Source: M3007 sp964621185 (lineage in GTDB: Bacteria; Bacteroidota; Bacteroidia; Chitinophagales; Saprospiraceae). From it: a stretch of DNA of 64,000 bases. Numbering within the stretch: the first letter of the stretch is position 1; every line of letters starts with the position of its first letter. The stretch spans positions 10,470-74,469 of the forward strand of contig CAZULM010000028.1 in the NCBI GenBank assembly GCA_964621185.1, read 5' to 3'. The notes under the pieces were generated by a model that saw only the letters and a list, made by a program, of their open reading frames with translations, was not told the DNA's origin and ran no database searches. The position numbers were made by a program, and so were the translations under genes. This document shows, piece by piece, positions 51,313-59,592 of this stretch.

Positions 51313-52873
51313 AGCGCAAATACCGCACAAACAACTTCCCCTTCGGCAGTTTCAGCGCCTTGCCGTACCCCTCGGCCGCTTTTCGCGCCGCTGCGTCGGA
51401 CACCTGCACCGGCCCCAGCCAGACGATGTACCCCGATGCCCTGCTGTTGGGGATACACGATTGGGCGGCGAACTGGGCATCGAGCCCCAGCTTTTTCAGC
51501 GCAGCTACCCGCTGCACAGCCAGTCCCTCGTTGCTGAAAGCGCTTTCCTGCACGATCCAGCCCGCTTTTTTCAAGGTTTGGCAGCCGTCGGGAGCTTTTG
51601 CAACTGGTTGCGGCGTTTTTGTGGGAGCGGCTTTTTTTGCAGCAGGTTTTGAAACCGCAGGTTCATCCCGGGAAATGGTGAAAGTCGGCCCCTCATCCTC
51701 CTCATCTCCAGAAACATTGAAGGTAGGCCCTTCCTCCTCCTTTTTTACGGGGTACTGTTTGGGTATGGCCTTGGGTTGGCCGCCATACGGGATTGGGGCC
51801 CCGTCGATCAGGTAGCCGCGCTCGTCTTCGGGGTTGTTGCCGCCTTTCCAGCGCTGGAGCTTTTTAAGGTCGGCAACGTCTTCGGTTTTGTAGCTGGCCA
51901 CCTTGTAGAGGAAAGGCGCGATGCAGAGGATGGCCATGAAGGTCACCCATTTTTGCACCGATTGGGAGCTCATGAACCGGGTATAGGTGGAGCGCGTTTG
52001 CCCGAATGGCTTGTTCAGCACGCCCCATACGTACTTGTTGAAAGGATCGACGACCATGTATTGGAAAGGCCGGTATAGTTTGTTCCACAGCACGGTAAGC
52101 TGGTCGGGCGCTTTGGGGCGGCGGGCCGCCATGGAGCCCATGTTCTGGCTCATTTTTTTGTACCATTCCGCACGTGTCACCCAATCGGCCATTTTGCGGT
52201 CTTTGCCAAAAATGCCCAGGCGGGAAGGGTCGCATATCTTGCGCACATTGCCGTCGAAAGGCACAATGGCCAGGCCGATGCCGTTGTACACGCACTGGTT
52301 GCGCAGTTCGATGTAGAAGGGGTCGTTGGGCGCTGGGAACACGTCTTCGGCGATGGCTACCCATTGCTCGTCGGCGAAGTACTGCCGGAACTGCTGGATG
52401 GCGAATATGTATCGGTACTTCCGCCAGTTCTGCATCATGAAATACCAGCCAAAAAAGCCGATGATGAACATGCCGACCAGGAAGCCCAGGTTCCCCGAGC
52501 CATGCAATTCTATGAGCCACAAGCGCCGTGTCTGGTAAAAAAGCATGTACATGACGGCTGAGCACACCGCCCCGAACGCCACACAGTCCCAAATAAAATA
52601 GTAGGTGTTGAGCTTGTACTTCACTTCTTCCAGCTTGTCGAAAGAAGTGGCTTCATACGTGCAGACAAAGGGCGTGCCATCTTCTTTTTTGAACGACAGC
52701 TTGCCATCGGCCACCCAGCCCTCGGCGCTCACGTTGTCCATTTCCACCGTGATGGAGCCGGGCTGCGACTGGTAGCGGTTTTTGTAAAAATCTTTCAAGA
52801 ACGGCACAAAGCGCTGTTTCACCTCATCTTCCGAAAGGCTCCCGTGCTGTGCTGTAAATGATTGACTTTCCAT
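51311..52873 (-). CDS. Membrane protein with C-terminal SPOR-like domain
   Basis: The 520-residue protein has a cytoplasmic N-terminal part and then paired membrane segments (about 100-118 and 131-149: WDCVAFGAVCSAVMYMLFY, GFLVGMFIIGFFGWYFMM). A third follows near 315 (WVTFMAILCIAPFLY). A Pro/Lys/Ala-rich linker leads to about 80 residues resembling a SPOR domain (GCQTLKKAGWIVQESAFSNEG ... YIVWLGPVQVSDAAARKAAE). SPOR domains bind denuded peptidoglycan glycans at the division septum. The gene starts three bases after the lipoprotein gene's stop, and its last 64 bases are duplicated at 50822-50885. The SPOR call is moderate; the rest is unrecognised. Confidence 0.7.
   Translation of the reverse strand: MESQSFTAQHGSLSEDEVKQRFVPFLKDFYKNRYQSQPGSITVEMDNVSAEGWVADGKLSFKKEDGTPFVCTYEATSFDKLEEVKYKLNTYYFIWDCVAFGAVCSAVMYMLFYQTRRLWLIELHGSGNLGFLVGMFIIGFFGWYFMMQNWRKYRYIFAIQQFRQYFADEQWVAIAEDVFPAPNDPFYIELRNQCVYNGIGLAIVPFDGNVRKICDPSRLGIFGKDRKMADWVTRAEWYKKMSQNMGSMAARRPKAPDQLTVLWNKLYRPFQYMVVDPFNKYVWGVLNKPFGQTRSTYTRFMSSQSVQKWVTFMAILCIAPFLYKVASYKTEDVADLKKLQRWKGGNNPEDERGYLIDGAPIPYGGQPKAIPKQYPVKKEEEGPTFNVSGDEEDEGPTFTISRDEPAVSKPAAKKAAPTKTPQPVAKAPDGCQTLKKAGWIVQESAFSNEGLAVQRVAALKKLGLDAQFAAQSCIPNSRASGYIVWLGPVQVSDAAARKAAEGYGKALKLPKGKLFVRYLR
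51313..51376 (+). repeat. 64-bp direct repeat, resident copy (3' end of the SPOR-like gene)
   Basis: This is a perfect match to 50822-50885. It encodes, on the minus strand, the last 21 codons of the SPOR-like gene together with its TAA stop, so the gene kept its end when the segment between the copies arrived. Confidence 0.93.
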
Positions 52874-52876
52874 TGT

Positions 52877-53926
52877 TTACACTTTCTTTCCCGGCAATTG
52901 GGAGGCTACCTTCCGGGCATCGTTCTGCCGGTCTTTGATGGTCTGGATATAATACCTGGCTTGTTTGTTGCCGTATTCGTTCCAGGCCTTTTGGGCCCAG
53001 TCGAGCGCGATTTCCAGGTTGCCATCTACTTCGGCAGCCACCGCCATGTTGTAGGCTGCCCGCCCGGCCGCTTTTTTATTGGTGCTGGCAGCCTGGGCGA
53101 TGATTTTTTTCCAGATTTTAGTAGCAGGCTCCATGTTCCTGGACTCAAAATACCGGGCGGCTTGCTTCATATCGGCTTTAAAGCCTTTGGCCTTGTTGTA
53201 ATAGCTCCGGCTGACGTTCACATACAGGGGCGCGATGCGCGCGCCGTACTCGATGCCCACATTGAACGCCACATCGCGCGTAACGGAAACCTGGGAAGGC
53301 AGGTTGCTGAGCGCCTGGCGCTCCGTGTCGCCGCGGCCTGTGCGCTCCAGGTAATCGTCGGTCACGTACTCGTCGAAGATGAGCTTGCGCTTAGGGTCGT
53401 AGGTGCGCCAGCCGATGCGGACGCTGGTGCGCTGGCGGGAATTGTAATAAACGTCGATGTATTCCTTGCCGCTTTTGTCCTTGCGCTTGTTGGTGTGCCG
53501 GGTCGCGCTGGCGGAGTTGTCGGAATCGAAGGACTCGATCGCCACCACCGCATCGGAGCCGTAGTCCTTGCAGATTTTTTCTATCTCCGACCAATCCAGC
53601 GGCCGGGGCATGCTCCCGCCGGCCTTGCTGCCCGTCATTTCGATGCCGGTGTTTTTCACCTGGAAGCGCGGGGTACGGGTTAAGGCATTGGTGAGGCCAT
53701 TGACGGCCTCCTGTCGGCTTCTTCTGTCTTGACCGATAGCCTCCCCCGTGAACATGCCCTCCAGTACGTTTAGCCAACCGTTGGAAGGCTTGCTGCGGTC
53801 AACGATAGCCAGGGTGTTGATATGTTCTGGGACGGTCAGTTGGGCAGATTGCAGCACGCGCAGGTTGGTGCTGGGCATGCAACTGCCAAAGAGGAGAATG
53901 AAGATGAGTGGTAAGAGCGTTTTCAT
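52877..53926 (-). CDS. DUF6340-like lipoprotein with tetratricopeptide-type C-terminus
   Basis: The 349-residue protein has a lipoprotein signal (LPLIFILLFGSC). Next is a domain with LTVPEHINTLAIVDRS and later YGSDAVVAIESFDSDN, which resembles DUF6340 lipoproteins of Bacteroidota. The C-terminal 130 residues are helical with tetratricopeptide-like repeats (AARYFESRNMEPATKIWKKI, AVAAEVDGNLEIALDWAQKA). It is probably the first gene of an operon with the SPOR-like and channel genes. Its start codon lies six bases from a 7-bp tandem repeat, so its leader is made of CAAACAA units. Function unknown. Confidence 0.75.
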   Translation of the reverse strand: MKTLLPLIFILLFGSCMPSTNLRVLQSAQLTVPEHINTLAIVDRSKPSNGWLNVLEGMFTGEAIGQDRRSRQEAVNGLTNALTRTPRFQVKNTGIEMTGSKAGGSMPRPLDWSEIEKICKDYGSDAVVAIESFDSDNSASATRHTNKRKDKSGKEYIDVYYNSRQRTSVRIGWRTYDPKRKLIFDEYVTDDYLERTGRGDTERQALSNLPSQVSVTRDVAFNVGIEYGARIAPLYVNVSRSYYNKAKGFKADMKQAARYFESRNMEPATKIWKKIIAQAASTNKKAAGRAAYNMAVAAEVDGNLEIALDWAQKAWNEYGNKQARYYIQTIKDRQNDARKVASQLPGKKV

Positions 53927-53932
53927 TTTATC

Positions 53933-54005
53933 GTTGTTTGTTGTTTGTTGTTTGTTGTTTGTTGTTTGTTGTTCGTTGTTTGTTGTTCGTTGTTTGTTGT
54001 TCGTT
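53933..54005. repeat. 7-bp tandem repeat (TTTGTTG), about ten copies, at the lipoprotein start
   Basis: Ten near-perfect units of TTTGTTG (some TTCGTTG) end six bases from the ATG of the lipoprotein gene on the minus strand. Its last 24 bases (53982-54005) are exactly complementary to 54118-54141, so a hairpin with a 112-base loop is possible. Confidence 0.9.
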
Positions 54006-54117
54006 CACATGCACTCGCGGCGCATTTAGCCCTGTGTTTCGAGACTGTTTCAAACTAGTCAATTAATTGGTTAAGGTGCTGGGAACCAACATCAAGCAAA
54101 TTAACAGATGTCGTGCC

Positions 54118-54141
54118 AACGAACAACAAACAACGAACAAC
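54118..54141. repeat. 24-bp inverted partner of the TTTGTTG repeat
   Basis: This stretch (AACGAACAAC...AACAAC) is the exact complement of 53982-54005 and lies directly after the yajC stop codon. It could pair with the other arm or act as part of a bidirectional terminator-like structure. Confidence 0.85.
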
Positions 54142-54143
54142 AA

Positions 54144-54443
54144 TCAACCATTAAACTCCCCCTGGATCGACGACTTCACTACCCGCATAAAGGTCTTTTC
54201 GTCAATCATCAGCCGCACGACCGGCCCGTCGATCTTGGTGATGCGGCCGATGATGCCGGCATTGGTGACGACTTCCATGCCTTCGCGCAGGTTCTCCTGA
54301 AATTTTTGGACTTCCTTTTGCTTTTTAACCTGTGGGCGGATGAGAAAGAAGTAAAATACGACGATGATCATCAAGGGGAAAAGCAGGTTAAACATGCCGC
54401 CTCCCGATGGGTTTTGGAGAAAAATGTAAGCAAATGTGTGCAT
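54144..54443 (-). CDS. yajC: Preprotein translocase subunit YajC
   Basis: The 99-residue protein has a single membrane helix (LLFPLMIIVVFYFFLIRP) and then the cytoplasmic region PQVKKQKEVQKFQENLREGM and EVVTNAGIIGRITKID, the hallmark of YajC. YajC joins SecDF in the accessory complex of the Sec translocon in the inner membrane. The frame extends upstream to 54536, but MHTFAYIF at 54443 gives the usual short N-terminus. The secDF genes are not in the window. It is transcribed divergently from the kup genes. Confidence 0.92.
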   Translation of the reverse strand: MHTFAYIFLQNPSGGGMFNLLFPLMIIVVFYFFLIRPQVKKQKEVQKFQENLREGMEVVTNAGIIGRITKIDGPVVRLMIDEKTFMRVVKSSIQGEFNG

Positions 54444-54603
54444 TTTCAATAAATTGAGTTTGGTATGGCCGGGCAATTGGCCAGCTTGGCAATGGCTTCG
54501 GACATAATGATGGGCAAAACTACGGTACTTGGGCAAATATATTTTCTTTCATTTAACTGGCAAAACCAGACATTTGTGGCACATTAAACAATTCAAGCAC
54601 TCA

Positions 54604-56544
54604 ATGAACTCCCAACACGGTTTTCAGCGCGTAACCACAGCCGGATTATTCATCACCCTCGGAATAATTTTTGGCGACATCGGCACCTCACCGCTTTATG
54701 TAATGAAGGCCATTGTCGGAGAGGGCAATATTATAGACCGGGCCACGGTTTTAGGCGGAGTTTCGCTCGTTTTTTGGACGCTGACCCTGCAGACGACCAT
54801 TAAGTACGTGCTGCTGACCCTCCGGGCCGACAACAGGGGCGAGGGGGGTATCTTTTCGCTGTACACCCTGGTGCGGCGCCGGGCACAGTGGCTGTTGTTC
54901 CCAGCTATCCTTGGCGGTGCGGCCATGCTTTCCGATGGCATGATCACACCCCCGATTTCTGTTTGTTCCGCTGTTGAAGGTCTGGAATCGAAAATTCATG
55001 GTTTCCCGACAGTTTGGGTCTCTATGATCATTATCTCAATATTGTTCGCCGTGCAGCGGTTCGGCACGGCGGCCGTGGGGAAAAGCTTCGGCCCAATCAT
55101 GTTGGTTTGGTTCACGATGCTGGCAATACTGGGTTTGGTGAACATCGGGAGCGATTTGGAAGTGCTGGCAGCCCTGAACCCCAGCTACGGGCTACAAACC
55201 CTGATGACGCACCCAAAAGGGGTTTTCATCCTTGGCGCTGTGTTCCTCTGCACCACGGGCGCAGAGGCTTTGTACGCCGACTTGGGCCATTGTGGCAGGA
55301 AGAATATCCAGGTCAGCTGGGTTTTCGTAAAAACATGCCTGGTGCTGAATTATCTGGGCCAAGCGGCCTGGTTGCTGCACCATACAGGCTTGCCATTGGA
55401 CGAGAGTCCGTTCTATGGCATGATGCCGCAATGGTTTATTTGGCCCGGCGTCATCATTGCGACCATGGCCGCGATCATTGCGAGCCAGGCCCTGATTTCG
55501 GGCTCTTTCACCCTAGTTTCGGAAGCAGTTCGGCTGGGTTTCTTGCCAAAAATGACGGTAAAATTCCCGACAAATATGAAAGGCCAAATTTACCTGCCGG
55601 CCGTCAACACTTTCCTTTGGGCCGGTTGCCTTGGCGTGGTCTATTTCTTCCAGACCAGCAGCGCTATGGAAGCTGCCTACGGGCTTGCCATTGTTTTGGC
55701 GATGTTGTGCACCACGATATTGCTCTCCAACTGGCTGGTGGTGAAACGCGTCAATGCCGGGATCATCTGGGCTATGCTCATTGGCTACCTGATTTTGGAA
55801 GGCTTGTTCTTTTTGGCAAATGCGGCCAAGTTCATGGAGGGCGGATTTGTAACCGTAATAATGGCAGGCTTACTGTGTGGCATCATGTTGCTTTGGGTAT
55901 CGGCCAACCGGATTCGGCACCGCTACACGGACGAAGTTAAGATCAAGGATTTTTTAGATCAACTTATCGCCTTGAGCAATGATGAGCGCATACCAAAATA
56001 CGCTACCAACCTTGTGTTCCTCACCAACGCCAAAAGCCCAAAAAATGTGGAAGAGAAGGTGCTGTATTCAATCCTTCAAACCCAGCCAAAACGGGCAGAT
56101 GTATATTGGTTCGTCCACATTGAAACCACAGAAGAACCTTATACCATGGATTATGTCGTGACCACCTATTCCCAAGACGATGTTTACAAGGTCAACTTCC
56201 GGCTTGGGTTCCGGGTACAGCAGCGCATGAACCTTTTTATGAAAAAGGTAGTGGAAGACCTCGTAGAAAACGAAGAGGTAACAGTCAATTCACCCTACCA
56301 TTCACAAAGCAGTTTGTATCCGACCGGCGATTTCCGCTTTGTGATCATCCAGGAATTCCTGTCGAACGAAAATGAGTTGCCCTGGAAGGAACAATTTGTA
56401 CTGTCAATTTATCTGACAGTCAAAGGTTGGGTAGCCGCGCCCAAGAGCTGGTTCGGCTTGGACAGCGATTCCGTGGATATGGAACAAGCCCCGCTTTTGC
56501 TACAGCCCGTGAAAAAAATTGAATTGCGGCGGGTGAAAAAATAA
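54604..56544 (+). CDS. kup: Potassium uptake protein Kup, first tandem copy
   Basis: The 646-residue inner-membrane protein belongs to the KUP/HAK/KT potassium transporters. It has about twelve membrane helices in residues 15-430, with the conserved start GIIFGDIGTSPLYVMKAI, the motif GGIFSLYTLVRR and FLCTTGAEALYADLGHCG. A C-terminal cytoplasmic domain of about 200 residues follows (FVHIETTEEPYTMDYVV). These transporters import K+ with protons. I chose the ATG at 54604 because the 25 upstream residues are not family-like. The next kup gene starts eight bases after its stop. Confidence 0.94.
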   Translation: MNSQHGFQRVTTAGLFITLGIIFGDIGTSPLYVMKAIVGEGNIIDRATVLGGVSLVFWTLTLQTTIKYVLLTLRADNRGEGGIFSLYTLVRRRAQWLLFPAILGGAAMLSDGMITPPISVCSAVEGLESKIHGFPTVWVSMIIISILFAVQRFGTAAVGKSFGPIMLVWFTMLAILGLVNIGSDLEVLAALNPSYGLQTLMTHPKGVFILGAVFLCTTGAEALYADLGHCGRKNIQVSWVFVKTCLVLNYLGQAAWLLHHTGLPLDESPFYGMMPQWFIWPGVIIATMAAIIASQALISGSFTLVSEAVRLGFLPKMTVKFPTNMKGQIYLPAVNTFLWAGCLGVVYFFQTSSAMEAAYGLAIVLAMLCTTILLSNWLVVKRVNAGIIWAMLIGYLILEGLFFLANAAKFMEGGFVTVIMAGLLCGIMLLWVSANRIRHRYTDEVKIKDFLDQLIALSNDERIPKYATNLVFLTNAKSPKNVEEKVLYSILQTQPKRADVYWFVHIETTEEPYTMDYVVTTYSQDDVYKVNFRLGFRVQQRMNLFMKKVVEDLVENEEVTVNSPYHSQSSLYPTGDFRFVIIQEFLSNENELPWKEQFVLSIYLTVKGWVAAPKSWFGLDSDSVDMEQAPLLLQPVKKIELRRVKK

Positions 56545-56552
56545 CTGAACAA

Positions 56553-58493
56553 ATGAGTACCCACAGCACACACCACCGACTTTCGCGCGCAGGTTTATTG
56601 ATCACCCTCGGCATCATCTTCGGCGACATCGGCACCTCGCCGCTGTACGTGATGAAGGCCATTGTCGGGGAAGGAAAGACCATCAACGCCATGACCGTTC
56701 TGGGCGGCTTGTCGCTGGTTTTCTGGACATTGACCATCCAAACCACCATCAAGTACGTTTTTTTAGTGCTTCGTGCCGACAACAACGGGGAGGGCGGCAT
56801 ATTTTCCCTGTATTCCTTAGTAAAAAGGCGGCGGCGCTGGCTGATGTTCCCGGCTTTGCTGGGTGGCGCCGCCATGCTGGCCGAGGGCATGATCACCCCG
56901 CCAATTTCGGTGTCCTCCGCCATCGAGGGCCTGGCGATCAAGTACCCTGGGCTGCCCACCATCGGCATCGTGATCGCCATTATCTCTGCGCTGTTCTACA
57001 TCCAGCGGTTCGGCACCGCCACGGTGGGCAAGAGTTTTGGCCCGATGATGCTGATCTGGTTTTCGATGCTCGCCGTTTTGGGCATTGGGCAAATAATCCA
57101 CTATCCGGAGATTTTCAAGGCTGTCAACCCGTATTACGGCATCGAGCTGCTGCACCACAGCCCCAACTTCCTCTATGTGATGGGGGCGGTGTTCCTCTGT
57201 ACCACCGGGGCAGAGGCGCTTTACGCCGACCTGGGGCACTGTGGCCGGGCGAACATCCGGGTAAGCTGGATCTTTGTCAAAACAAGCCTGTTGCTCAACT
57301 ACTTTGGCCAGGCGGCATGGCTGTTGCACCACGAAGGGAAGATACTGGAAGAAAACCCTTTTTACGGCATCATGCCCCATTGGTTCCTGTGGCCGGGGAT
57401 CGTCATCGCCACTTTTGCCACCATCATCGCCAGCCAAAGCATGATTTCAGGCTCGTTCACCCTGGCCTCGGAAGCTGTGCGGCTCGGCTTCTTGCCAAAA
57501 TTGACAGTAAAATTCCCAACCCAGCTAAAAGGCCAGCTCTACATCCCCGGGGTCAACACCTTCCTGTGGCTGGGCTGCGTGTCGGTAGTGCTGTATTTCC
57601 AGGAAAGCTCCAAAATGGAAGCTGCTTATGGCCTTTCTGTCGTTTGCACGATGCTCTGTTCTACCATTTTGCTGGCCAACTACTTCGTCATGCACCGGAT
57701 AAAAGAAGCCGTGGTGTGGGCATTTCTGATTTTTTACCTGGTGTGGGAAGGCGGCTTTTTTATCGCCAACACGCTCAAGTTTTTGGAAGGCGGATACATC
57801 ACGGTCATTGTAGCATCCCTTTTGTTCAGCATGATGTTCCTCTGGGTGCGTGCCAAAACCATCAGGCAAAGCTACACAGACGAAGTGGCCATCAAAGACT
57901 ACCTCGACCAGCTGATTATGTTGAGCAACGACCCGAACATCCCCAAGTATGCTACCAACCTCGTGTTCCTGACCGCAGCCAAAAGCCCGTACAAAGTAGA
58001 GGAGAAAGTGCTGTACTCCATCCTGCAAACACAGCCCAAACGCGCCGATGTATATTGGTTTGTGCATATCGAGACCACAGAAGAGCCGTTCACCATGGAA
58101 TACGAAGTCAATACCTTCGCCAACGACGACGTGTATAAAATCAATTTCCGCCTCGGATTCCGCGTTCAGCAACGGATGAACCTGTTTATGAAAAAAGTGG
58201 TGGAGGACCTCGTGGAAAACGAAGAACTGTCCGTTTTTTCGCGCTACCATACCCAACACAGCAAGTATCCCACCGGCGACTTCCGCTTCGTGCTCATACA
58301 GGAGTTCTTGTCGAACGAAAACGAGCTGCCCTGGAAAGAACAGTTCGTGCTGTCCATATACCTCACCGTAAAAGGCTGGGTTTCTTCGCCCAAAAACTGG
58401 TTCGGACTCGACTCGGATTCTGTGGACATTGAACAAGCGCCCCTGGTGCTTGAGCCAGTGGAAGGGGTAAAGCTCAAGCGGATTGTACGGTAA
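56553..58493 (+). CDS. kup: Potassium uptake protein Kup, second tandem copy
   Basis: Exactly the same length as the first copy (646 residues) and closely similar throughout, with GIIFGDIGTSPLYVMKAI, FLCTTGAEALYADLGHCG and a nearly identical C-terminal domain (RLGFRVQQRMNLFMKKVVED). It is clearly a tandem duplicate. The two proteins differ mainly in loops and in the ends (EGVKLKRIVR versus KKIELRRVKK), so they may have diverged in affinity or may form a heteromeric pair. They share one transcript, since only eight bases separate them. Confidence 0.94.
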   Translation: MSTHSTHHRLSRAGLLITLGIIFGDIGTSPLYVMKAIVGEGKTINAMTVLGGLSLVFWTLTIQTTIKYVFLVLRADNNGEGGIFSLYSLVKRRRRWLMFPALLGGAAMLAEGMITPPISVSSAIEGLAIKYPGLPTIGIVIAIISALFYIQRFGTATVGKSFGPMMLIWFSMLAVLGIGQIIHYPEIFKAVNPYYGIELLHHSPNFLYVMGAVFLCTTGAEALYADLGHCGRANIRVSWIFVKTSLLLNYFGQAAWLLHHEGKILEENPFYGIMPHWFLWPGIVIATFATIIASQSMISGSFTLASEAVRLGFLPKLTVKFPTQLKGQLYIPGVNTFLWLGCVSVVLYFQESSKMEAAYGLSVVCTMLCSTILLANYFVMHRIKEAVVWAFLIFYLVWEGGFFIANTLKFLEGGYITVIVASLLFSMMFLWVRAKTIRQSYTDEVAIKDYLDQLIMLSNDPNIPKYATNLVFLTAAKSPYKVEEKVLYSILQTQPKRADVYWFVHIETTEEPFTMEYEVNTFANDDVYKINFRLGFRVQQRMNLFMKKVVEDLVENEELSVFSRYHTQHSKYPTGDFRFVLIQEFLSNENELPWKEQFVLSIYLTVKGWVSSPKNWFGLDSDSVDIEQAPLVLEPVEGVKLKRIVR

Positions 58494-58504
58494 ACGGGAA
58501 CAGG

Positions 58505-58536
58505 TTTGTCGAATCGGACAAGCTTTAGTATGTTTG
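58505..58536 (+). promoter_or_regulatory. Bacteroidota-type promoter of the porP-porE operon
   Basis: TTTG (58505-58508), 20 bases, then TATGTTTG (58529-58536): a perfect consensus match. The ATG of the porP gene lies 53 bases downstream. Confidence 0.72.
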
Positions 58537-58589
58537 GGGTCTAAACTTGGCCTGAAATTAGCAGCCCAAATAATCCACAACCGATTACC

Positions 58590-59591
58590 ATGCGCAAAAA
58601 TCGATACCTGATCGCCCTTCTTTTCAGCTTTGGGTTTCTCGCCGCTTTCGGCCAGCAAGACCCCATGTTCACCTGCTACCAGTTCAACAGCTTGGTGTTC
58701 AACCCCGCTTATGCCGGCAGCAACGAGCACCTGACCCTAAACCTCATCCACCGCCAGCAATGGCTTGGCTTCGACGGGGCGCCCAAAACCCAGTCGCTGA
58801 TCGCCCACAGCCCGTTGAAAAACGAGCGCGTCGGGCTGGGAATAAGCTTGACGAACGACAAAATAGGGCCGACCAACACCTTCAACGCCGCCGGCGCCTA
58901 TGCCTACCGCATGCAGGTGGGCAGAAAGAAAAACATGAAGCTCGCCCTGGGCTTGCAGGCCAGCGTGGCCAACTGGCGCGCCGACTGGTCGGACCTCACC
59001 GTAGAGCATGGCAGCGACCCTTCCTTCCAGCAAAGCTTTTCGCGCTGGCTGCCCAATTTCGGCGCGGGCGTTTACCTCTCTGGAAAACGGTTCTACGCCG
59101 GCATGGGGGTGCCACGCCTGCTTGAAAACGACCTGCGCCAGGCCAAAAGCGATGCTGTCGGCATTTATGGGAAAACCTACCGCCACCTCTATACTGCTGT
59201 CGGCGGCACTTTCCCTTTCGACGCGGATCAAGTGGTGTTCCGGCCCAGCTTGCTGCTGAAGACCAGCAGCCTGTTCAGCGCCTTCAAAACCGACAGCGAA
59301 ACCCAGACTATCGGCGCGCCAACAGCATTGAACATAGACGCTTCCCTGTTCTTCCGGCAAACTTTTTGGGTGGGCGCCACTTACCGGACGGCCCTTCAAG
59401 CCCAAAAATCATCGACTGATTCGGCGGATATCTGGTTCGCCTGGTATCTTCGCAACGGCCTGCGCCTCGGGGCCTCCTACGATTTCACCCTGAGCAAGCT
59501 GCAAAAAGCCGGCGGCAACTCCTTTGAAGTCATGGCCGGCTACGAATTCGACATTAAAGTGAAACAAGTGGCCTCGCCACGGTATTTTTGA
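58590..59591 (+). CDS. PorP/SprF family type IX secretion membrane protein
   Basis: The 333-residue outer-membrane protein has a signal peptide (FLAAFGQ) followed at once by the family hallmark DPMFTCYQFNSLVFNPAYAGS. It then has regular membrane-spanning strands ending in YEFDIKV. PorP/SprF proteins form beta-barrels that anchor gliding adhesins or T9SS partners at the cell surface. The downstream OmpA gene starts one base after the stop, giving the common porP-porE-type pair. This matches the sorting-domain proteins encoded at the left end of the window and the adhesin at the right end. Confidence 0.9.
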   Translation: MRKNRYLIALLFSFGFLAAFGQQDPMFTCYQFNSLVFNPAYAGSNEHLTLNLIHRQQWLGFDGAPKTQSLIAHSPLKNERVGLGISLTNDKIGPTNTFNAAGAYAYRMQVGRKKNMKLALGLQASVANWRADWSDLTVEHGSDPSFQQSFSRWLPNFGAGVYLSGKRFYAGMGVPRLLENDLRQAKSDAVGIYGKTYRHLYTAVGGTFPFDADQVVFRPSLLLKTSSLFSAFKTDSETQTIGAPTALNIDASLFFRQTFWVGATYRTALQAQKSSTDSADIWFAWYLRNGLRLGASYDFTLSKLQKAGGNSFEVMAGYEFDIKVKQVASPRYF

Positions 59592-59592
59592 C

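Noticed and set aside
51259..51537. 92-codon chimeric open frame starting as a PIN toxin
   Set aside because: After 18 codons it runs antisense through the SPOR-like gene; only the first part is real PIN sequence.
53933..54005. TTTGTTG array as a CRISPR or origin iteron set
   Set aside because: Seven-base perfect microsatellite without spacers, and no replication gene nearby.
57525..58730. 401-codon minus-strand open frame over the second kup gene
   Set aside because: Antisense shadow of a conserved transporter; also crosses the porP promoter and start.
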